Positions 59,401-64,000 of a stretch of 64,000 nucleotides of DNA are shown one piece after another (the stretch's first letter is position 1; each line of letters begins with the position of its first letter). The position numbers and the translations under genes were made by a program. This stretch comes from Dysidea avara (lineage: Eukaryota; Porifera; Demospongiae; Dictyoceratida; Dysideidae), in the NCBI RefSeq assembly GCF_963678975.1, contig NC_089277.1, positions 24,130,672-24,194,671 on the forward strand, in the 5' to 3' direction. The notes under the pieces are model-generated. The model did no database searches. It saw only the letters and a list, made by a program, of their open reading frames with translations, and was not told the DNA's origin.

Positions 59401-59402
59401 AT
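43708..59402 (-). CDS. SLC35F1/F2-like solute carrier, paralog 3 (7 exons, 377 aa)
   Basis: This is the third tandem copy. Exons in gene order: 59365-59402, 57832-58126, 56333-56504, 53838-53997, 49349-49401, 47988-48142, 43708-43968; total 1134 nt, all GT-AG, same phases. It starts MATGAWKIKNHCV and enters TM1 as YILVTGQLLSLLFTGFGVL. ANWWKFVILGIADVQGAYLQ and VINLSTLTANVYSLIFAVFL are present. Exon 3 is longer by two or one codons than in paralogs 2 and 1, with a Ser/Lys/Asp-rich loop (SSKDKDKSSSG). The TM1-TM2 loop reads LLDNHIGEQ, so the NHT glycosylation sequon of the other copies is lost. The tail is different and longer, with CPAPEQEPPPPTLSESETGY and a final DDKTPLLKVNN, a DxxxLL di-leucine signal. 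No stop or frameshift is seen. The substrate is unknown. Confidence 0.85.
44255..44378. repeat. ~124-bp GC-tipped hairpin repeat
   Basis: AGACATCAAAACACAAGGT at the left is complementary to ACCCTGTGTTTCGATGTCT at the right. The middle contains GCACGAGCGAAGCGAGGGTGC, with AGCGAAGCGAG as a short stem-loop. It resembles in architecture 17749-18485 and 46392-46521. It lies in intron 6 of gene 3. Confidence 0.65.
44549..44916. mobile_element. ~368-bp foldback element with ~150-bp arms
   Basis: CCGAAATTATGTCACAGACA, then TAAAATGGCCGCTGTAG, at 44550-44587 is mirrored by CTACAGCGGCCATTTTATGT, then CTGTGACGTAATTTCAG, at about 44878-44914. The inner parts (AATATCTCAGCCAAGA..., TACCTGC) are also inverted. 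It lies in intron 6 of gene 3. Confidence 0.8.
45799..46308. mobile_element. ~510-bp MITE with TACCGTATAGC ends
   Basis: TACCGTATAGCGGGTTATTT, then TCGAAA, is mirrored by TTTCGAAAATTACCAGCTAT, then ACGGTA. The inner arms carry repeated GAAATT/TTTTCG words. The short reading frames over the arms (RIAGYFR/RIAGNFR) are translations of the inverted repeat, not genes. It lies in intron 6 of gene 3. Confidence 0.75.
46392..46521. repeat. ~130-bp GC-tipped hairpin repeat
   Basis: GGTTTCTACGCCCCTCATAC at the left pairs with the right end (…TAGCATAGAAACC). GATGTGGGTTGGCTACC pairs with GGTAGCCTCGCCCACATC. The tip has CCTTGGCCTGCGGCCTTGG. It is similar in design to 44255-44378. It lies in intron 6 of gene 3. 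Confidence 0.7.
47674..47860. repeat. Dispersed repeat, empty-site copy of 39970-40570, with internal hairpin
   Basis: GCTGAACCCAACCCTAACCT, then GCCGGTTAAGCATAATGATG, matches 39971-39989 plus 40450-40500 without the 460-bp insertion there. A hairpin follows: TTTTTGGTGAGTT...GAGCTAGGGTTGG against CCCTAGCTCGCCTTGAACTC (about 47755-47830). Confidence 0.6.
49688..49881. mobile_element. Tc1/mariner-pogo-like MITE, 194 bp, TA flanks
   Basis: It starts CAGTGGAACCTCTCTATTAC and ends AGAGGTCCCACTG, with TA on each side (49686-49687 and 49882-49883). The CAGTGGAACCTC terminus is well known from pogo/Tigger-type elements. The interior is AT-rich, about unit length, with no frame. It lies in intron 4 of gene 3. 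Confidence 0.75.
50395..50605. repeat. Dispersed repeat, copy A (pair with 51775-51960)
   Basis: The order of words CATAGCTCAATAGTTCCTAA, AATTAACCAGTTTTGCT, CATCTCCTATTCCAAATTTG, GAGATATGTGTCTTCAAAA and TTCATCTT recurs at 51810-51945 with substitutions. The upstream GTGTGTCATGCAGCCAA also occurs near 30533. It is probably an ancient non-LTR or SINE-like copy. It lies in intron 4 of gene 3. Confidence 0.5.
50905..51225. mobile_element. ~320-bp compound foldback
   Basis: GGATATCATTGTTATCAACC, then CAAGGCC, pairs with GGCCTTGGGTTGATAACAGA, then TATCC, at about 51006-51031. TGAAGTAAAATGCTTCAAAG pairs with CTTTGAAGCATTTTACTTCA (51156-51177). AACTTTACTTTACTAGCCTC pairs with GAGGCTAGTACAGTTAAAGT (51191-51211). 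Two hairpins therefore interlock, suggesting a nested insertion or partial duplication of an arm. Confidence 0.6.
51775..51960. repeat. Dispersed repeat, copy B (pair with 50395-50605)
   Basis: It shows the same word order as copy A: GTAGCTCCATAGTACTTGAA, AATTAACCATTTCTGCTT, CATCTCCCATTCCTAATTTG and GGAAATATGTGCCTTCAAAA. A partial third copy may start at about 15308 (CATAGCTCCATGGTCCC). Confidence 0.5.
52345..52555. repeat. Dispersed repeat, copy A (pair with 53510-53700)
   Basis: AAGCTTGTTTGGGTTTAGTT, TTACCTCACCAATACTGCC, GGGCCACGCC..., TTTGTGGTCCCTACTA and CTATCGTACTGTATGATAA appear in the same order at 53543-53680. It is non-coding in both places, in intron 4 of gene 3. Confidence 0.55.
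53359..53448. repeat. (GGCA)n tetranucleotide microsatellite
   Basis: About 22 uninterrupted AGGC/GGCA units. The perfect array implies ongoing length variation. It lies in intron 4 of gene 3, about 400 bp from the exon 4 splice donor. Confidence 0.95.
53510..53700. repeat. Dispersed repeat, copy B (pair with 52345-52555)
   Basis: The words GGCATGTTTGGGCTTGGTTA, TACCTGACCAATACCGTC, ACCACGCCCACATCTTTGTC and CTATCGTACTGTATGATAAT parallel copy A. It lies immediately downstream of the (GGCA)n array. Confidence 0.55.
54099..54546. mobile_element. hAT-like MITE, 448 bp, carrying four palindromic motifs
   Basis: The ends TAGGCACGAGGCTATTATGC and the complement of GCCGGCATAATCGCCGCATC, then CCTA, are inverted with mismatches. 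The 8-bp duplication AGCCACGC is exact at 54091-54098 and 54547-54554. The interior has many GCATAAT words and, in the centre (54300-54411), four copies of the dispersed CTCTATTAGAG-type motif, one exact. It lies in intron 3 of gene 3. Confidence 0.8.
54812..55746. mobile_element. ~935-bp foldback element, GGGARAGTGTCTAACT ends
   Basis: GTAAGGGAAAGTGTCTAACT at the left and the complement of AGTTAGACACTCTCCCTCAC at the right match. The ends resemble those of the 6959-7252 MITE. It includes 2.6 copies of a 17-bp tandem unit (TGACCTGGATGACCCGC, 54947-54990) and a GTGGGTGTGGC/CCCACACCAC inverted pair near 55245-55270. It lies in intron 3 of gene 3. Confidence 0.55.
55935..56140. repeat. Short foldback with AAATTTGACGGA/TTTTGTCAAAAT arms
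   Basis: GGAAAATTTGACGGAAGG at about 55938 faces TTTTGTCAAAATCTCCTTTC at about 56122, with a further AGTTGACAAATTTTA/TGTCAAATTCACC inverted pair between. A related word set (TTTTGACGGATGAAAAAGTT) lies at about 38031. It is an old repeat with low complexity. Confidence 0.4.
56972..57381. mobile_element. Remnant of a hAT-like element (AGGGCTGAGCGATA end)
   Basis: The left end TAGGGCTGAGCGATACTGCC matches a common hAT terminus type (compare AGTGCTGGGYGATATAG at 31609). The interior is built of ATCACGAT/TATCGCGATA words that mirror each other. The right end stops near ATATATCGCTAAAACGGTC without the expected terminal CAGCCCTA, so about 18 bp are missing or diverged. It lies in intron 2 of gene 3. 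Confidence 0.55.
59365..59402 (-). CDS. Coding exon 1 of transporter paralog 3
   Basis: A 38-nt exon encoding MATGAWKIKNHC plus two bases of a Val codon completed by exon 2. The donor is GTATGT. Length and phase equal exon 1 of paralog 2, and the residues KIKNHC align with KINNKV of paralog 1. The frame runs on as open sequence, so the splice is inferred. Confidence 0.7.
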
Positions 59403-60419
59403 TGACTTGATCCAGGCCGAGATCCAGGCTCAAGATGAAATAAGGCGTGGCCAACAATAGAGGTCACAACACGTGGTTGCACCAAACCGCAAACTAGTAA
59501 GTCTTCATCAGCCACCCTATCAGCGCACAACTTTGTTTTGTCCTCCATTTATCAAATAGCTAAGCCTTTTAGCTACTTTTAGTTCCAGTTTTGATGCTGA
59601 CAGTTTACTTTTCAGTGTTAAAAACAGCATGCATCGTTATAGTAGACTTTGTAGACAAGGCAAACTTCATTTTACTAGCTAACATTGGGATGTCCATGAG
59701 ATAATGCATCAGTAAAAGGCTTTGGCTACAGTGATACAGACTGTTAGTGAACAGCCTACTATCGCATCTACGTATAATGGGGGCAACCCTCAATGCACTG
59801 GGCGAAAAGTTCCATGTCCGCTTGTAGGTAATGAGTATAAAATGTGCATGAAATTTGTCATTTCAGCCACATTTCATACTTAGAACATTAGTAGATTTCA
59901 GTAAATTTCATACAGAGGATAGAGAAAGATTTACTGCACCTAGAATGGTGCTGGAAATGAGGCAGTGAAGAAAGGTACATTTTAACACTGTGAAATGCAT
60001 ACAGGATGTAAAAAATCCTGTAGCTGAATTCAACATTTTCTATATTGTGCATCTGCTTTATACTGCGCTAGTAATATAGCTAGCAATGTCTCGCTCCTGT
60101 GTTGTATTTACTACCCACAATACGTATTTCATTAATGAGTAAAAAAGCACATCATTTGTACAGCAACTATAATTTTCAGTTCACAAATTGAAGTTCTTGA
60201 CACCTTCAGGATTCTTTTTTTCTGAGGGATGTTACATCACTAAAATTAATGTGGATTTGCTCTTTTACTTCTGTCCGCTGAGTGCAGCTTTCTTCTCATA
60301 ATCTGTTTCATCACTAGTTACATATAGTTCTTATAGGTAGCATCTGTAAAAATGTTGTTACAATAAAAATATTGCTATGGCAATTTTTTTCTGTGACAAA
60401 CCTTGAATTAATGTATACT
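59403..60419. other. 5' flank of transporter gene 3
   Basis: This should contain the promoter of gene 3. Only the few bases around the ATG are alignable with the other paralogs. No other gene or clear element is visible. Confidence 0.35.
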
Positions 60420-60641
60420 ATTCCTTGTACAGTGTCATTCATAGCTTTCAGAAGATCCAGCCATGATCACAGGTTTCTCCACTGCCTAACTTCAATAGAC
60501 CACAAAATACTCATTTCCAAGAACTATAGCAGAACTTACTATGTGATTTCATCTACAGTACTACCACAAGACATCAGCAGTCCAAGTTTTGAAAGCATCA
60601 GCAACTACTTTGTAACTTCCTTTGACAACTTTACGTAGCTA
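60420..60641 (+). pseudogene. Possible LINE reverse-transcriptase C-terminal remnant
   Basis: The open frame includes RSSHDHRFLHCLTSIDHKIL and VLPQDISSPSFESISNYFVT. The spacing of an R.HxHRF block, a later LPQDI and a final SF...F stretch is like the C-terminal tail of many non-LTR retrotransposon ORFs (R...RF...D...WNSLPxxI...SF). The central WNS word is not intact. It is a short decayed fragment if correct. Confidence 0.3.
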
Positions 60642-61320
60642 GGTGATGTTGATGGCAGATCCCACTACCATGCAATGATAGATAACAGATTAATAATGAA
60701 TTAGCCACATCTTCTTACCTCACAATTGCTACAAATGCAGCTCTATGTCTTTCTGCAAAGTTCCCTATGTCAGGGTAGCTTGCACTTGCAGTCATCTATA
60801 AAGTATACTTAACCAATTCACTGTGAGGTAGTTGAATCCCCCAGTTGTCTCTCGATCCAGGGGGTATTATCCTATACTACTCCTTTTGCCAGCAAGCAAT
60901 ATGCGATTTTGTAGCTGCCAAATGCGTGTAGCACTGTAGCTAGCTACTGTAGCAAAGGTATACAATTGTGGCGTCGCTAGAAACTGGTGGAAAAGGATGG
61001 AAGAGGCGATATCTACGAACGATCATAAATGCTGTGACAGTCTTTATAGCTATACCTGTAGGTAAGTCTGCCATGGAGCACAAGCACTGTTCTAGTTCTG
61101 GATGACAACAAGCTGCACCATTGCTAGAGCCTCGTTATTAACTGCGACTAGGACAATCGGAAGAAACATGCAGCGAAGGTGATTGTGTGCAATCTGTGCA
61201 TGCATGCATGCTGTTGGTATAATATATACGAGCATGATAGAGCAGTGACCTCATCCATGCGCAGCCATATAGCTAGTGCGGTGGATGCACTGTGGCTAAT
61301 TAGATTGTCCACACTGATTA

Positions 61321-62471
61321 GGCCACACCAAGTCAAACCTTAGTTTCTGGTCACCCGCCCGCATGGTAAACCTGAAACCCTAGTTTATGAGGACTATTAT
61401 TAATATTACAGGTGCTTAAGTGCACGTGACCCAGCAAGACACTTATTTTTTACTGCAAAAGATCGATATACTCTAATAGAGCATTCAGGGATTCCAATAG
61501 AGCAGTCACACTACTCTTAATTCTAATATTAGGTATATATTAGGTATATATGCCACACTAATAAAATGTTTCTAACTATAGCTAGTTTTGTCCTTGATTA
61601 TATAGCTGTTCAGATTATAACTGTTACTAATGCTTCTGTAACCAAAGTAATTTCAGTAGCATTAACTACTAGTCCATGCAGATGGGCCATAGCTTTAACT
61701 TTATAATTCAAATGTAGTCCTCTAATGATTAGTCTAATTCCTTATCACTGAACACTACAGGGGTATGGAAAGCCGGCAACATTCGGTGAGCTTAAACTTA
61801 AACTTTTCCATAACTAAAATTAGATTGGCAAGTAGAAACCCTTATAGTTTAAACATTCCCAGATGATCACTAAAAAACAGTAGTCTGGAGCACTCAATGA
61901 CTCAAAACTTTGACAGTTACTTTTCTCAAGGTTACTGAATAGAAGACTGGAAACACATAGCTAGTGGGCTAAGACTTTACATTTGAATGAAGAATTTCTG
62001 ATGTGAAAATAGAAGTTAAATTTCATTGTGTATCATGATCATTTGAACAACTTAGCTATAAGTCATAGCAAGCTTCTTTATTATGGACTCTTGGTCATAG
62101 TAATACTTTCCTGACATAGCTAATGAGACATTTATTTCACTTGGAAAGCATAAGTAGCTACATGAGCAAAACATTTCCTATAGTATATTCTAAATAAATA
62201 AATAAATATATACTTAAATGCTATACATCAGTGTATAGCTAGCCATGATCCATCAACAACTTTCCTAGTGCATTTTTTGCCGAAGCACAACTACTTATGT
62301 TGTTGGTTAAGTATAAAATCAACATGAATTTGCTAAATTGAGCAAATAATAATACCATACAGTATATTGTCACAGTAGAGTCTATAGTCCTGAAGTCCTG
62401 ATCATCCGCCCGCCCGCATCCATTTGTAGGCTTGGGAGTGACCAGAAACTAAGGTATGACTTGGAGTGGCC
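61321..62471. mobile_element. PIF/Harbinger-like element, 1151 bp, TTA target duplication
   Basis: It starts GGCCACACCAAGTCAAACCT and ends with the complement (AGGTATGACTTGGAGTGGCC). TTA is repeated at 61318-61320 and 62472-62474. The arms include TTAGTTTCTGGTCAC and CCCGCCCGCAT (the family GCGGGCGG word). It is the longest family member here but still lacks a transposase frame. A pair of dispersed palindromic motifs is at 61460-61510. Confidence 0.8.
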
Positions 62472-62552
62472 TTAGTAAACATATTCATGTACTTGAATGC
62501 ATTCCTGTCAACTTCTTAGTCAGCCTTAGCCTACACTAACAGAGCAAAGCCC

Positions 62553-62553
<1 letters not shown>

Positions 62554-62583
<30 letters not shown>
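62554..62583. repeat. (CA)n microsatellite
   Basis: About 14 CA units in a clean run. Confidence 0.95.
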
Positions 62584-62586
<3 letters not shown>

Positions 62587-62854
62587 ACAATACCTTCAGC
62601 TACCACTTGCTTACCTGACTGCATCTGTGTGCTAGCTACTCATGTAGGCCGGTGCTAAGAGTCATTGTAAGCATAATTCTTCGAGGGCAGGACTAGTATT
62701 ATACGTAACACACAGAAAGGTGTACCATACAGTATCTCATGTGAATGTGTGGGCATGGCAGCCCAATTAAGTATCACTTGTACCTTCACCCACTGCATAT
62801 GTTATATCAGAGCTATGGATGGTCTGCCAGTTGTCACCAGATTGCCACTTAACA

Positions 62855-63245
<391 letters not shown>

Positions 63246-63734
63246 GACTAACAGCTGTTCCTTCAAGCCACTAAAATGAATATAACTATTAACACTAATG
63301 AAATAATGTGTTGTGGTGGATTCCCATGCAGTATGCAAATTCGTAGAATTTTTTTGCACTACACATCACTGCCTGCTTCGAAGAGCTTTTGCTCAATATG
63401 CTTCACACATCACTGTGGCAATTATTGTGAACACTTGGCACTTTTAAGTTAGTTTTAATATATAAAAAGCTAGCTACCACCATTAGCAGGACACATGTGC
63501 ATACTGCATTCCATCTTAAGAGCCTCTGTGATTGAAACTTACTTTGCTACATGCTTACTGCATGTTCCTGACATGTAGATTTGTGTTGTAGTGCACACAA
63601 TAGTTGCTAACAGGTGACTAGAAATTCATTTACAACAGAACAAAGTAATGTTATAGTTTAATATGTATTCAACCACTGAAAAGCATTTAAAAGTAGGGCT
63701 ACCAAAAAAGTCACCATTTAAGAAATGTCCCTAT

Positions 63735-64000
63735 TTAACAACTGGGTAAACAGGAGCAATGTGAGTAAACTTTCTTGCTCAAGGAAGCAACAACAGCAAC
63801 TGAGTATCAACCCTGGCTGAAACCTTACAATTACCAAACTTTGACTGTGCCTACTAAAATTCATGCATTTGATAGTGACAGACTGTTAGCAGCTATAATA
63901 ATAACAGAAGTTTTTTTGTGATTCAAAATGTCTATAGGCCATGCTTACATGAATGAATAGCAAAGTATATAAGTCCCTTCCAAGCATTGGCGACACAAAG
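63735..64000. repeat. Right copy of the diverged direct duplication, running off the window
   Basis: It parallels 62855-63245 without the microsatellite and continues to the last base of the window (AGTCCCTTCCAAGCATTGGC against AGTCCTTTCAAACTATTGGC). Confidence 0.7.

Overview
This is eukaryotic, AT-rich, intron-bearing DNA. Its coding content is clearly animal-like: a USP16/USP45-type ubiquitin hydrolase end, and three nucleotide-sugar-transporter-like SLC35F1/F2 genes with GT-AG introns. The very high load of small foldback and hAT-type elements fits an early-branching metazoan such as a demosponge, but that placement is an impression and not a demonstration.

Layout. The left edge (828-1052, + strand) holds the last exon of a USP-family deubiquitinase. 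A roughly 3.1-kb direct duplication follows (about 1574-4704 and 4705-7721), each copy carrying its own private insertion. A single-exon class I SAM-dependent methyltransferase lies at 8513-9424 (- strand). From 9.6 to 13 kb there is a dense run of non-autonomous transposons, several with intact 8-bp or 3-bp target duplications. From 14.0 kb to 59.4 kb the window is dominated by three head-to-tail SLC35F1/F2-like paralogs, all on the - strand: gene 1 (14036-24642), gene 2 (28607-42250) and gene 3 (43708-59402). Each has seven coding exons with the same intron phases. Exons 2, 4, 5 and 6 are identical in length (295, 160, 53 and 155 nt) in all three. I could place the tiny first exons (32, 38 and 38 nt) by matching phase, a shared GTATGT donor and shared flanking sequence, giving predicted proteins of 365, 367 and 377 aa. 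The introns are full of transposons. Beyond 59.4 kb there are a LINE-like remnant, a 1.15-kb PIF/Harbinger-like element, microsatellites and a diverged direct duplication running off the right edge.

Most notable signals: (1) a 133-nt block in the last exon that is almost unchanged (1-3 differences) among the three paralogs while the other exons have diverged widely; (2) an acidic di-leucine motif at the C-terminus of all three transporters despite otherwise different tails; (3) a palindrome-centred motif, GACTGCTCTATTAGAGTA usually followed by GATC, found about 25 times on both strands and inside unrelated transposons; (4) a PIF/Harbinger-like MITE family with perfect TWA target duplications, one member of which seems to carry a captured exon with its splice acceptor.
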